Source: Tulasnella sp. 424 (Eukaryota > Basidiomycota > Agaricomycetes > Cantharellales > Tulasnellaceae). Taken from it: 64,000 nucleotides of DNA. The notes below the pieces were generated by a model. That model was not told where the DNA came from, did no database searches, and was given only the letters and a program-made list of their open reading frames with translations. Shown here piece by piece: positions 10,967 to 22,646 of this stretch. The DNA lies in NCBI GenBank assembly GCA_019633425.1, contig WSUB01000067.1:1-64000 (forward strand), given 5' to 3'. Numbering within the stretch: the stretch's first letter is position 1; the number at the start of each line of letters is the position of its first letter. The position numbers were made by a program, and so were the translations under genes.

Positions 10967-13126
10967 CTACAACGACCACGACTCTCCCCGTCTGATGCGT
11001 AAGGAATTAACCGGTGAAGTCCTAAGGCTCCGATAATTTTCAGGAGTCGAGGGAGCTGTTTTGGAAGAAGGCTGCACGTATACAGCCTCGAGCCATTTTT
11101 TCTTTGTGGTAGGAGATGCAACCGAGTAGATGAACCATCCTGCAAGGGACCGCTGACCTTGCATCTCGAGGTACGCAACCGCGTACTATCAACGTCATCA
11201 CCACGGCCAGTCAGAGACAGGTTGTAATGGGGGCTTCGCAGCTCAAAGCAGAGGAAAAACGTACGATGCTATTCCTGGCCAACGTCTCCCAAAGCTCCCG
11301 GAAATGGATGGGCCCGGTATCCGTCGTAGGATCGTACGGATCGAGCAGATGGTATTGAGAGTCCACCTCTACGGCGAAGACGGGCCAGTTGCCAGAGGGA
11401 AAGAGCGAGGCGACTCCAGCATCAGGTATGGGCTGGTAGTTTATTGGGCGGATGTTCAGCACCGTAGGCCATGGGACGGGGAATCTGTTAGAGGAAAGGG
11501 AGAAACGGATCGGCCGTCGTGTTTGGTCAGGAAAGCCCTCAGCAGTTGCGCGTGACTCACGGGAAATCGTCGATGGGGCACCGTACGAGGGTGTGGATCT
11601 GGCATTCTCTTGGTTGTTGGAGAGCATCGAATTGGGTGAACGTCAGAACGCCGCGAATGGCCCCGGGCTCAGGATCGGGCGACCCGGGAAGAGAGAAGGA
11701 CTAGTAGTGTGGTGAGTTAGCTAACGGGCTAATCTGGGTTAAAGACTGTTGGACTACGTACTCCGGACTGCTGCAATAAGGAACTTCCACCGAGCCTGGG
11801 GGTTGTATCTGCGCTTGACCAGGCTGACCTAAGCTGTCCCGAAGCTTGATTAAGGGCGAGAATTATATCCCGAGCGCTGGGTCGGAACTCCGGGTCCAAC
11901 TGCCAACATTGATCGAGGATCCATCGCAGCGACTCAAAGGGCACTGGATCCAAGGTCTCCACCTTAGCGGGTAACACTCCTTTGGAAATCGCAATGAATA
12001 TTTGAGGCTCCTTGATATACCGAGCATATGGCATCGTCTGGAAGAAAATCTACAAAAAGGGCACCGTTCACACATGAGTTGAGGCACGCCCGAAAAGAAA
12101 AACGACCGACTTGCCTCAAGTAGGACACAACCGTAAGCCCAAATATCACTCTTGAGGCTTTTTATGGGGACTTGATCAACTACCAGCTCGTAGCTGTAAT
12201 ACCTGACAGATCCCTTGAAGGTGTCGCTCGTCGTCAGCCCAGACGGCACCTCTGGATCGTTCAGCGCTTTTGCGACGCCTGAGACATCCCGGTCCGGTCA
12301 GTATTTTGCAACTATAGCTCCCAGAAATAAAATTACCAAAGTCGCAGATCACTGCTCGTAACTCTTCATTGACCAATATATTTCGCTACAAAGCAATATA
12401 GACCCAGATTAGTACGGGGAAGTCAGTTGCCCGACGGCTAGATGCTTGCCGTTTTAATATCTCCATGGCATATCGGAGGCACAATACTATGAAGATAGTC
12501 GAGCCCGCTGGCCACGTCCAAAGCCTGAAAATTCGAAGTGAGCTTTTGCGGTGCATTCCGGCAGAGTCTGAAACTCACCAGGTCAACACACTTTGCTAGA
12601 TCAGGATTTTCATCGCGTATATACTCCTCGATGTGCCCAAACTTTATATAAGGTGAGATGAGCTGAGCTTCAGTCTTATCCTCGTTGAGATAAAATCCAA
12701 AGAGGTAGAGGATATTCGGGTGCTCGAGACGTTGCCAAACCTTCAGTTCTCGAGCAAGCGACTTTAGTGGAAATGTTAGTCGTGTAATCTCGCATGTTCT
12801 TAAACTGATAAACTCCTTACAAACGCGGTTAAAGAGCGCTCATGTCGATTTCCGACGGGACGGAGGGTTTTCACCGCGACCAAGAAATCCGACCTCGTGG
12901 CTGGGTCCATCACCCCATGAAGTTTAGCGACTGTCACGATGCCATAGCCTCCAGTAACAGTACTGCAGCCGACCGGTACAAGCCTGTTAGGATGCACCGA
13001 GAGGTGACTTAAATCTGCCAAAATCGTTTCCTAAAGTGACAACCACAACCTTCACTTGGGGCGCTAATCCGAGCTGCTCGCCTGAGCACTCACCAGGAGT
13101 TCGTAGTCAAGATTAGCTCGTGGCAT
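10967..13126 (-). CDS. TKL-like protein kinase with C-terminal MED25 ACID-like domain (copy 2)
   Basis: Paralogue of the kinase at 8269-10367 with the same exon plan. It starts MPRANLDYELL (ATG 13126). Kinase elements: GGYGIVTVAKL, FLVAVKTL, SLARELKVWQRLEHPNI, PPICHGDIK (about 12453-12467), RNILVNEELRAVICDFG, VRYYSYELV, SDIWAYGCVLLE and CWQLDPEFRPSARDI. The tail repeats the ACID-like motifs (VPWPTVLNIRP, LWETLARNSI) and ends KKKWLEAVYVQP...SWSL at 10967. Two introns have GC donors (after HGDIKT and after CVLLE). No premature stop was found in the spliced frame, so both copies look functional. Confidence 0.8.
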
Positions 13127-13390
13127 CACGGAAGGAGAAAAATGAGCTGGAAGGTACGTGGATGTGGTGAAAAGCTGGAAGTGATTGTCCAGGAGGACCC
13201 TGACCGCCGTAGCCCCGTAAGCATTGAGGATGTTTGCTCGTGTGCCGCTCAAGCCCGTGTGTGGCTGGCCGGCCCCACTCGGCGGTTGCAACTCAGCCAT
13301 CTCATACTGTAGTTTGTAGGAAGTTCACACAAAATCTCGTTACAATTTAGATTGAGCGAATCATCGTAATGTTGGGCATCCGTTAGCCTA

Positions 13391-14482
13391 CTACCACTTT
13401 TCGTGCGCGGGTCTGAGGTCCAGCTCCCACGTAAACGCAGAACTATCTTGGTTCGCCAGGTTCAAGTACGCCTACAAAATATCGATGTCAATGCTTTTCT
13501 AAAACATCTTTCAGGGATTTTACCTTGGCAATACTGTTGGGATTGAGCGATTGATTAGGGTCAGCCGCTTTTTCCTTAGGTGCCCGATCGGTACCAATCG
13601 CTCCGTCGATGATTGAGTGAGCAACCTAAAATAATACGAATGTCATGAGTGTCAGAGAGCTTCAATCGTCTCTTGTAACTTACATGAATGTTTTCCTTGC
13701 CAAATTCCTTGGCCAAGCTTTGACTGAGGGCACGTAGACCGTGTTTGCCAGCCGCGAACGCAGAAGTCCATGTGTTCCCGCGAATTGCCGCTGTTGCTCC
13801 AGTGAAGATGAGAGTGCCTCGTTTTCCAATATCGTTCGGCCTTTTCACTCATGGTTAGGGTACGAGCCAGGATGCGCAATAAACAAGTACGTACTCCGCC
13901 TCCTTGAAGGCTAAGATAGTCTCCCGAGCGAAGGCGAATGCTCCGACGACGTTGGTATCGAGGCTCTGTTTAATATCGTCCTCTGTGACATCCAAAAAGT
14001 TTTTGAAGACACCAGCGCCCGCATTCCAGAGAGCGGCGCGGATTTCCGAGTCTGGCCAGGCCTGCTTGATAGAGCTAAATGTCGCTTTCATGCTGTCGTG
14101 TGTGTAAGCTTCCACAGGGAATGGCGCAGCCTTGATACAATAACATTATTCCCAGAGATAGGTTATTCAAGTCCAATGGGATCCATACCTCCCCCCCATC
14201 AGCCTTGATGCTCTCCGCGAATGCTTTTAGTTGGTCGGCGTTTCTTGCAAGAACGGCGACACGATAACCGTTCTTAGCGAAGAGGCGGCTGGGGTAGAAA
14301 CAAGCAAAATTAGCCGAGTGAAGCACCAGAAGTCCAGGAATCAATTGCATACGCTGTGGCACCACCAGTTCCTGGTCGAAATTTAGCGGTTAGCCAGTTG
14401 AAATGGCACGGGTTGGAGTGTCCTCACCTCCGCCGCCACCGACCCCGGCCACGACGATAATCGGCAATTTGCGAGACGCCAT
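13391..14482 (-). CDS. Short-chain dehydrogenase/reductase family protein (catalytic Tyr replaced)
   Basis: Spliced minus-strand gene from ATG 14482 to TAG 13391. N-terminal Rossmann motif IIVVAGVGGGGG continues across a short intron into TGGATA (a GxxxGxG-type loop), then RLFAKNGYRVAVLARNADQL. NAG motif is present as LWNAGAGVF, followed by SLDTNVVGAFAFARETI and GTLIFTGATAAIRG. The active-site stretch reads TSAFAAGKHGLRAL: the YxxxK motif is FxxxK here, as in a family of atypical SDRs. The C-terminus AYLNLANQDSSAFTWELDLR...AHEKW is the typical end of that family. Probably an NAD(P)-dependent oxidoreductase or binding protein; substrate unknown. Confidence 0.85.
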
Positions 14483-15163
14483 GATTTGGTTCTTTCAAGT
14501 ATAGAGTGATGTTCTCAGAGGGTGAGGACGGACTGACTGACGAACCGATGACAGTACATCCTTGACCTTTATACGTTCCGGGTCTCGGAACCCCGTGGGG
14601 ATTTGTCAGGATCGATCTTGGTCAGCTCCATCCGTCAGCCTTCTGCCAGCTTCATTATTCATCCTGATACCATATTCTTCTTCTTCGTGTACGATTGCGT
14701 ATACAGAACGAAAAATGGTAAAAGTGCTAACGTTATGTGTAAATGACGGGAACTAGTAATCAGGGACACGCATTGGCGCGACCTCTACATGCTCGCTTTG
14801 TCAAACCATTCTAAGCTATCATGTACGAGAAATATCGAAGTTCAGCCTTACCTCCAGCGGCTCCAGGAGTGCAGACCACGATGACATGCTTACTGCAAAC
14901 CTACCTATACAGTGATACAGTGACAAGTTTAAAAGCCCCTCGGAAGCCTGTGTTGGCCCCGTGGTCGTGTCACGTGATTCCTCTTGTCTAATCCACCGCC
15001 AACCAGACACCACCCTCGACCTAGAGCGCCATATCAAATTTCCGACCACAATCGGCGATACCTGTACAATACTAAAAGTTATCTAAATGGACGACCAAGA
15101 CATTATTTCACTGGCGAGACTACTGTTATCCGATTTGAGCGCTTGGAGTTGTGTTAACATGCC
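14483..15163. other. Intergenic: divergent promoter region SDR / kinase 3
   Basis: No gene recognised. An in-frame ATG at 15087 opens a 30-codon frame that could be an alternative first exon of the next kinase, but no acceptable splice connects it. Confidence 0.4.
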
Positions 15164-17591
15164 ATGGAAACAAACCAGGACCGATGTCTCCGTACCGTAA
15201 AATACCTTTTTGTCGACATCGACCGAGTTACACCGGAGAAGGAATACGAAGAGAAGAGAGGTGGCTATGGTGACGTTCAAGTATCGACATTGGATGTGGG
15301 CACACCGTCCGCCAAATTGATTGTCACCAAGACCATTCGCCTCTATCATGCGAAAAAAAGGCCTCACAGACTCATTCTTGTACGCTGAGTGGCTTATTGT
15401 GACACGGAGGCACTGAATCCTCTCTGTATAGAGGTTTGCTCGTGAGCTCAGGGTTTGGGCAGGACTCCAGCACGCACATGTCCTCCCACTGCTGGGTTAT
15501 TATCTCGACAAAGAACACAAAAAAGCAGTACTTATATCCGACTACTTGACCAACGGTGACTTAAAGGAATTTATAGAAGATAAGGACCCCAGTTGGAATC
15601 TGCGATTGAGACTAGTGAGCTCTATCCCTTATTCCTCTCCGTCAGCGTCATTCACTTGAGATTTCAGGCTCGGGACGTTGCAGATGGGCTTTTATATCTC
15701 CACACACGAACTCCCCCTATTTGCCATGGCGATTTGAAAATGGTGCGGGAATTCCAACGTGTCCGCCCCCGTGTATTAACGCAACTTCAATAAGGGGAAT
15801 ATATTAGTTAGTGCCCAATTGCGTGCGGTTCTCGCGGACTTTGGCCTTTCCATGATCCTGGAGGAGGAAGGAACTGGACTGACGACAAGCACCGGGCTGA
15901 AAGGCACAGTCCGCTACTACAGCCCTGAGCTGATCCTGGAGCCAGATGCTAAACATTCTCTACCAAGTGATATCTGGGCTTGGGGGTGCTTGATCCTTGA
16001 GGCAAGTGTACCCTTGAACCATTCATCAGACGTTGAACTGAATGACTCTTGACTGCCCCAGACTTTGGCCGATAGAATTCCCTACACCGAAAGGAAGACC
16101 GACCCTGGAGTTTGGCTCGCCTTGGCAAAAAAGGAGATCCCGGCAAGCGTGGAATCTCTTCCGATCCCTTCCCCTGAAGTGAAGGCGTTGCTGAGCAAAT
16201 GCTGGAACATTGAACCAAGAGAGCGACCTTCGGCGTTGGAATGCTTCCAAATTTTGTTCCAGTTGACGGATATAGTCACAAATTCAAACGATGCAATCCA
16301 AATGTGAGTACGCTACCTTAATCCTTGATCGTGGTGATCTTGATTGAAGGCAGACAAGCTTTCTCCCTAATTGACTGACCACAAAATATCTACACCAGGG
16401 CAGCGCACTCATCCGAACTGCCAGTGACAAGTTTAGAATCTCAGCAAGACCGATGGCCAGTCAATCATTTCCCGCGATCCACCCATCGTAATGCTGTATC
16501 CGAGACACCAGAGGATATCTTAGCTTCGGGTGCCTTTTTGCCGCCACCAAGTCAAACCCCAGAGATCTGGCAAGGAAATTTGACATTTTCCATGCCTAGT
16601 GGCGAGAGTCGCCCACGCGAGCTCTCTGTTGTGGTTTTGGCAAAGCGAATGGGTCCTGCCAACGTTCATCCTCTGTAAGTGAGCCTAACTTGTTGCTTCG
16701 AATCTTGCACAACTTGCTGACCCATTGATTAGTAATTTTGCCGTATGGCCGAACCAACTACAATTTGGCCCTTTGGACATACATACGTTTGAGCCGCAAG
16801 ATCTCACAAAGATAATCGAAAATAACTGCATTCCTTTGTGCACAATCGAACCTATCGAAGGACTCGGACAATTTGACCAAAGCGTGGTAGCAGCCGTCCA
16901 TAATGAAAAAACCTTCGCCTGTCTTCACCAAATCCTGGCTTTGAATAATTCGGTGAGTTTGAGCGGTGCTAAAATGGGTTTCAACCCGAAACTAAAATTC
17001 GCACCGAACCAGGGTGCAGCTATCGGGTTTGACGTCCCTGGCGGACCAGAAGGAACTGGGCTCCTTGTATACCCTTCGCCGTCTGAGGACCGTTTCAGCG
17101 AGATGAGCCTTATCGGAGCAGCGTTCCTGACGCAATCCCTTCCTCAACTGTCGCCTCCAGAAGACAGTAAAGTAAGTGTTTAAATCGCGAATCTAGGTTT
17201 ACTCGAATGTGCGACTGATACCTAAACGTTTGCCGTGAAGTCGGACATACTCACGCAGGTGTTGCGGAGATTCGAGCCATGTCAAGACTTCTTCATGGAG
17301 AATCTCACCGATCCGTACCCAACGGCCAGTCAGAAGCAAGACCTTCAGGCTCGCGGAGGGATCACTGTCACTTCGCTCAACCAGTGGTTCACCAACATTC
17401 GCCGGCGTTCCGGCTGGATGGATATCCTGAAAACCCATGCCAACAGCCGCAAAGACGAAATGAAGAGCCTAATCGAGGGTGTTCTCTACGACCCCCACTA
17501 CCCAGCAAGGCAGGAGGCTAAAGATGCAATAACGAAGATGAGGGCATATGTCGCTGAACTCTCCAAAAAGCAGTCAACATCAACTCTATGA
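15164..17591 (+). CDS. Protein kinase - MED25 ACID-like domain - HD1-type homeodomain fusion
   Basis: Predicted exons: 15164-15379, 15432-15614, 15668-15742, 15795-16001, 16062-16303, 16399-16674, 16733-16952, 17013-17171, 17241-17591; all phases agree, about 642 aa. Kinase: RGGYGDVQV, RFARELRVWAGLQHAHV, LYLHTRTPPICHGDLK, VLADFGLS, VRYYSPELIL, SDIWAWGCLILE, KCWNIEPRERPSA. ACID-like: IWQGNLTFSMPSG, NFAVWPNQLQFGPLDIHTFE, QGAAIGFDVPGGPEGTG, LIGAAFLTQSLPQLSPP, very close to neighbouring MED25. The last exon encodes DPYPTASQKQDL and NQWFTNIRRRSGW, the third helix and flank of a KN/TALE HD1 homeodomain. The intron after CLILE is GC-AG. The final acceptor is AAG, so the homeodomain join is the least certain part; without splicing, translation stops just after 17171. 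Confidence 0.75.
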
Positions 17592-18387
17592 GAGAATTAT
17601 AGGGGCAATTGCAGCAGAAACATAGAAACAATGCAGGCTATTTCCGAAGTCATGTTGTTACCCGATTCCCTCTATGTCCGACACATGCTACGGTATCTGC
17701 GTGTTAAGTTTTGTTAAAGACACAGGAATCGCACCTATGTTCGATCAATCTTTCTCCCTCTGGAGCCATTAGTAAATGACGACAACAAGGTGGACAGCTC
17801 CCCTGAAGGATGCTGCTCGTCCCACAAAGGGAGAGTGGCGATGTCCCGGCCCATAACACAACGGGAATATGTAAGAAAGATAATGACATATTCGTGACAC
17901 TTCTAAAGCCTAAACATCTTACCGACCTCTTCCATCAAATTGGGTTCATCGGCTTGATTTTCGCTGAGAGAATTGTGACCGTGCTCCGAATTCAAGCACG
18001 ATCAAAACAGGGGCAGTCATTTCTCACACGTCGCTGCCGCTGAGATCTAGGTGCTGTTGAGATAGGGCTGAGACGGTTCAGACCAGCCAAGTGGAATCAT
18101 ATCTCATTGACCACAGATAAGCAAATAAAGGCCGCCTATGAATCGGCCGCCGATCACGATCGCGCCAGTTCAGAAAACGCCATTCTGTATATGCTGCCAG
18201 CCATTGTTACTTAGGTTCCTCCGAGACTCGACATTGGAGCTTCAGGTTCAATTAAACAGGTCTACGAAGTAGCTTGAACTTGAACTGCAGCAAAAGACAA
18301 CGTTCCATGAAATCGTACAGGTGCACCTATGGCAGATATGACAAATGGTTACCGAGGAGACAGAAAGATATCGCATCAGACAGCCCA
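17592..18387. other. Convergent intergenic region
   Basis: 3' flanks of the plus-strand kinase and minus-strand MED25. Small open frames exist on both strands, but none has recognisable content. Confidence 0.5.
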
Positions 18388-18922
18388 TTAAGATGGACCA
18401 AGACCACCCGGGCCGCCCCGCCCGAGCGCCTGTTGCTGCGCGAGGAATCGAAGCATCTCGGGGGTGATCCCTTGCATCCCTTGCAATCCTCCCAAACCTC
18501 CCGGCAAACCCATGTTCATGCCGCCTCCCATGTTCACCATTCCACCAGGAAGATTCATCATGCCCATCTGATTACCAACGCCTTGTGCCATCATGTTGCC
18601 CCCCATCGCATTCCCCATCCCCGTTCCGGCGCCATCAAACCCTCCCATTCCACCTCCAACACCTGCCATCCCTCCGACGTTCAAACCTCCAGAGAGAAGC
18701 CGATTCTGAGCTTGAGCCTGAGGGTTGATATGTTGCTGGCCCATGATTCCTCCAATCCCAGCACCCGATGGTCCAGCCATCCCCGCACCCATTCCAACGA
18801 CACCGGTAGGACCAGGCCCTGCCATACCCGGTTGTGACGACATGCGTTGCATCCAAGCAGGCTGACCAGGAAGCATACCTCCCGAAAGCTGTCCGCCTAC
18901 TTGTTGCTGTTGCTGCTGCTGT

Positions 18923-18996
<74 letters not shown>

Positions 18997-21903
18997 TTGC
19001 TGCCTGAGGAGAAGTTGATTACGAAGTTGATCGTACATCGGATTATTTGTCGCGCCTCCAAGTAGACCTGCGTTCGGGTTTTGAATACCTAGTGGACGGG
19101 GCCCCATTCCGACACCTCCAGCGGCCGGTGCCAGGCCCAATGGTGGTCCAGGATTTGGGACTCCTTGTGGATCTGGGGGCGACAGATGTGGAATGGGTTG
19201 CGTCAAGAAGACGGCCCCGACAAGTCTGACGCCATCCCTCGGTGGAGGGGAGAACACGAAAACCCCAGTTCCCTGTGGTCCGGCAGGGACGTCGAAACCG
19301 ATGGCGGCGCCCTGATCAAGAGCGAGTGTTAGCACTTTGTAGATGGATTCTCATACTTAGAATGCGAGAGACTCACAGCATTATGCTGGGTCAGAATCTG
19401 GTGGAGGCGGGCGAAAGTTTGCTCGTTTCTAGTCTTTGCCTCCATGTTCTCGTTAAACGGTGCTGCGTTTGGTTCGATCATACATAAAGGAATACCGTTT
19501 TGTTTGATTATCGCTGCGAGCTCTTGGAGTTTGAAGGGGCGTAACTGTAAAGGACTAAAGCGCAGTAGGCTTGGCCAAACCACAAATTGACTGACGAAGG
19601 GACAAAATCGATGAGGATACACGATTTGGGGCGGCGAATAAGGTCCGACCTACGGGTGACGAGCATTGGTAGGACCTCCTCGCTTGGCTAAAACGGACAC
19701 GGGGATTTCTTGAGCACCACCTTTGCCATCGGGCGTGATAAACATTAATGTTCCCTGCCAAAGGTCGGTATTCTGCGGTAGCTGTGGTTCTGGAGGAGCG
19801 TTGGAAATACCCGGCAAACCTTGCTATTTCACAGGTATCCCAGTCAGCTTACGCCGCTTATAAATACTACCTATATTACCAACCATTCGACTCTGTAAAA
19901 CCTTCTGTTGGGCCTCAGCACTTCCAATTAACCTATTATCTGAGGTTGGCATGTTACCGAGTATAGCTGCCGTCTTGGGATCTTGGTTGGCACTTGGTCC
20001 TCCGACAGGATTGGAATTGCCCCCCTCCCCACGCTTCGGTGATGACATATTGACTGAACTTGGCCTTGGTGAAGGGCCCACCGTGTTTCCGCCGGGCTGA
20101 GAGCGTTGCGACAAAGCGGGCGATGCAATGACCTTGGCGAGATTCGGGGAGTCTCGAGCCGAAGGGGGCACGGATGTCGGAAGATTTGTAGACTGAGACC
20201 GGGAATGGGTCCCACTTTGACTAGCGGCACGAGCGATCTGTGACTGGAGCGTCATGTTTTGAGGCTGAGACTGTGGTCGAACGAGATTTGCCCCTTCGTT
20301 CGCTGCTGCCGGTCCATTGCCTGCACTAGATGCAATAGCGCCTGATGATGAAGCAGCTTTGGTCATAGGTGGAGCAGGTGCCGGATTCACTGGGGTGCCT
20401 GCGGGTGGTGCCTTGTCCGATGCCGCGCCAGCTGAGCGGTCCTCCGCGGAGTTACTGTCCGCCGTGGGCTGGACTCCAAGGATATTTGACGGACCGGCCA
20501 TTTTCGAGTGCAATGCGGCGAGTTGGGCTGAAGCTTTGTCTCTTTGAGCCTGACCGTATTCTTGCGCTGTTCGGATATTCGGCATCTGAGATTTTTGGAC
20601 GGGGTTTGACGTGGCCGTTGCCGCGGCGGTAGGCAATGCTTGTGGCGTTGCACTAGTCGAGTCTTGGGATGCAGTAGCTGCCGGGGTTGCTTTGTTCGAG
20701 GCTACAGGAGAAGTGACGAGCTTAGTTTTCTTCGAAGCGTCGCCAGGGACCGGAGTGCTGGGGGGTACTGGGCGCTTGATAGTGCTCTGTGAGTCTGCTC
20801 CTCCTATCGTGGTCGCATGCTGGAATCCCGAGAGAAGGATAACATGTCCCGGAGCGGTATTGAACCACGGCTTTTCAGCAGATTCTCCGACTTTATTGAA
20901 AAAGTCAATGTAGCTCGTGATCGGATTGATCAAAATGCAGCTAAACTTGATATTGCGCTAGATGAGGTCATGCATATATTCAGCTAAATAAATAATCATG
21001 TAGCTGGTTTTCCTCGACTAACCTTAGCGATCTCCGGAGGTAAGGTGTCCATCGTCATGCTGTCAAACCGGTAATCCTTGTTATTCAAAGGAGTCGGCGA
21101 GCCCCCGGGAGGTTGTGACGTGAAGAGAATAATGTGACATATTGGCTGTTTCCTTTGGGGTTGTTGAGGAAAATTGGGTGGGGCATTTGTCCGACGCGGC
21201 TTCGCAGCTTCGGACGTAAGTCGATCACACATCTAGGCAACGAGAAGAAATTTCAGTTTCGGGGATATTTTAGCATGCATAGAATGAATAGGGTGGGGCC
21301 ATAGCTCGGGTTTGTCTTTCGGCGCGTGCTGGCCCTAGCAGACCGAGATACGCTCCTCAAAGATGGAAGAACCGGTATCAAAGGACCCAGACCGGTTCAA
21401 ATTCAGGAGCCGTGATCGCACAGGGAGGAGCATTGTTCGGAAGAATTAGGTTGAATCCGAGAAGGCCAACGAACCTCGACAGCCGCGACGAGGCCCTCTA
21501 TGGCCGCCATCCCCGAGTCACCGCCAGTAGTGGTAGCGCCGAGCCCAGTCGAGAGCATATTCGTCTGGAACTGCTGGAAGAACTGAGAGGCGTCCGTGAA
21601 GTATGTGTTGCTCAACAGGGACGGTGTGACGTTGGACCGAGTGAAGACGACAGTCCCTACACGAGTCTATTCGGTGGGTTAGAAAGTTCAGGGTAACTCG
21701 ACGTAGGGTATGCCTATTCGGACCTTTAGAATGGCACCAGGGGCTTGCTGGTTGTGTACCTTGGCCATGGTTTGCAGTAGTGGTACGATGTAGGCGGTGA
21801 AGCCTTTTTGCCAAAAGCCCAGCGTTACAGCTGAGCTATCCAGGCAAAAGACGACCCCAAGCTCCTGGATAGTCTCCGGAGTCCGTGAGTCGCTGAGAGA
21901 CAT
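18388..21903 (-). CDS. MED25: Mediator complex subunit 25
   Basis: Exons (minus): 21903-21724, 21666-21475, 21232-21023, 20957-19871, 19819-19654, 19590-19377, 19311-18388; 990 aa. MED25 links transcription activators to RNA polymerase II. The N-terminal von Willebrand A domain shows ELGVVFCLDSSAVTLGFW, GTVVFTRSNVTPSLLS, GGDSGMAAIEGLVAAVE and ICHIILFTSQPP. A long Ser/Pro/Ala-rich middle (exon 4) follows, then the ACID-like domain: LWQGTLMFITPDGKGG, VVWPSLLRFSPLQL, TFARLHQILTQHNA, GAAIGFDVPAGPQGTG. The C-terminus has 34 glutamines and a Gly/Met-rich tail. The exon 4/5 junction uses an AAG acceptor and is the least sure. Strongly similar to the tail of the kinase at 15164-17591. Confidence 0.88.
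18901..19002 (-). repeat. Polyglutamine-coding CAG/CAA repeat (34 codons)
   Basis: 102 bases of CAG/CAA on the minus strand, uninterrupted at the amino-acid level, inside MED25. The mixture of CAA and CAG should make it more stable than a pure CAG run. Polyleucine and polyalanine frames here are shadows. Confidence 0.97.
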
Positions 21904-22646
21904 GTCGGGCTTGAGTGGTGGGATGTGTGTGGTGGCGGCTCTTGTCCTGACCGGCAAAACATTTGGCACAGTTTGCTCAAGGGCCACATGCCGTGTTCGA
22001 ACAAACCCTTGAGGGCCATTTTACAACCGCGAACGCTTCAAGATGGACCGTAAAAGACCCGAGTTGAGAGAAAATCATGTAAGTATTTTCTTATTAAAGC
22101 AAGTCCGGTAGAATTTGACCCCGCTGATGGAGGATTGCGCGCTTGAACAGTGTCTCGGTCGAGCCCGCATTTATCCATGACAGATCCATGACGCTATTTC
22201 CGTACGTGGTCGAGTTTCGGAACCATGGGCGAATATTATCGAAGAACGCAGAGGACGACAGGCCGCTTCCAAGGCCCGGCTTCCGGACCACTGTCGCTGT
22301 GTTGCGCAGGAAGGCACGGACGACGGTGCTTCTCTTTACCCTGGCAACCTTGCTCGTCGCCGCAACCCGTGACCACGCAAGCCGTCCATCCCTTTGCCAG
22401 TGCGCAGTGGATTCGAAAGCCGAGCACAGCGTCTTTAGTGCCAGAGACGCCCGGTGGCCACGCTCACGTTTCTCCCACCCACCACCTTCGGACAGGACGC
22501 CTGGAGCGCCGCTTTTTTTCAACGGCTGGTATACCGTCCACCAACTGCGGCAGGCCCAGGCGGCTACAAGACTTTCGTTCATTTTTTTCTCTTTTTTTTC
22601 AAATCCAACTCTTCTACAATCGTTACCTGAGTAATACGGACCCGGC
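21904..22646. other. Divergent promoter region MED25 / membrane protein
   Basis: Two long overlapping open frames on opposite strands (about 22094-22648), but neither shows recognisable domains or a credible start context. Treated as promoter and 5' UTR. Confidence 0.5.

Larger units (their letters stand above)
10611..13366. repeat. Segmental tandem duplication, copy 2
   Basis: Second copy of the ~2.75-kb unit. It begins with a malate synthase last-exon fragment (GACAGGTAAAAGACCATCA, compare 7862) and ends at AGATTGAGCGAATCAT, matching the end of copy 1. The copies have diverged by many substitutions and small indels, but exon structure is kept. Confidence 0.9.

Noticed and set aside
17241..17591. 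Complete mating-type HD1 gene
   Set aside because: Only the latter part of the homeodomain and a short tail are present, with no HD2 partner and no upstream HD1 specificity region.
18847..19065. Polyleucine frame on the plus strand
   Set aside because: Antisense reading of the MED25 glutamine repeat.
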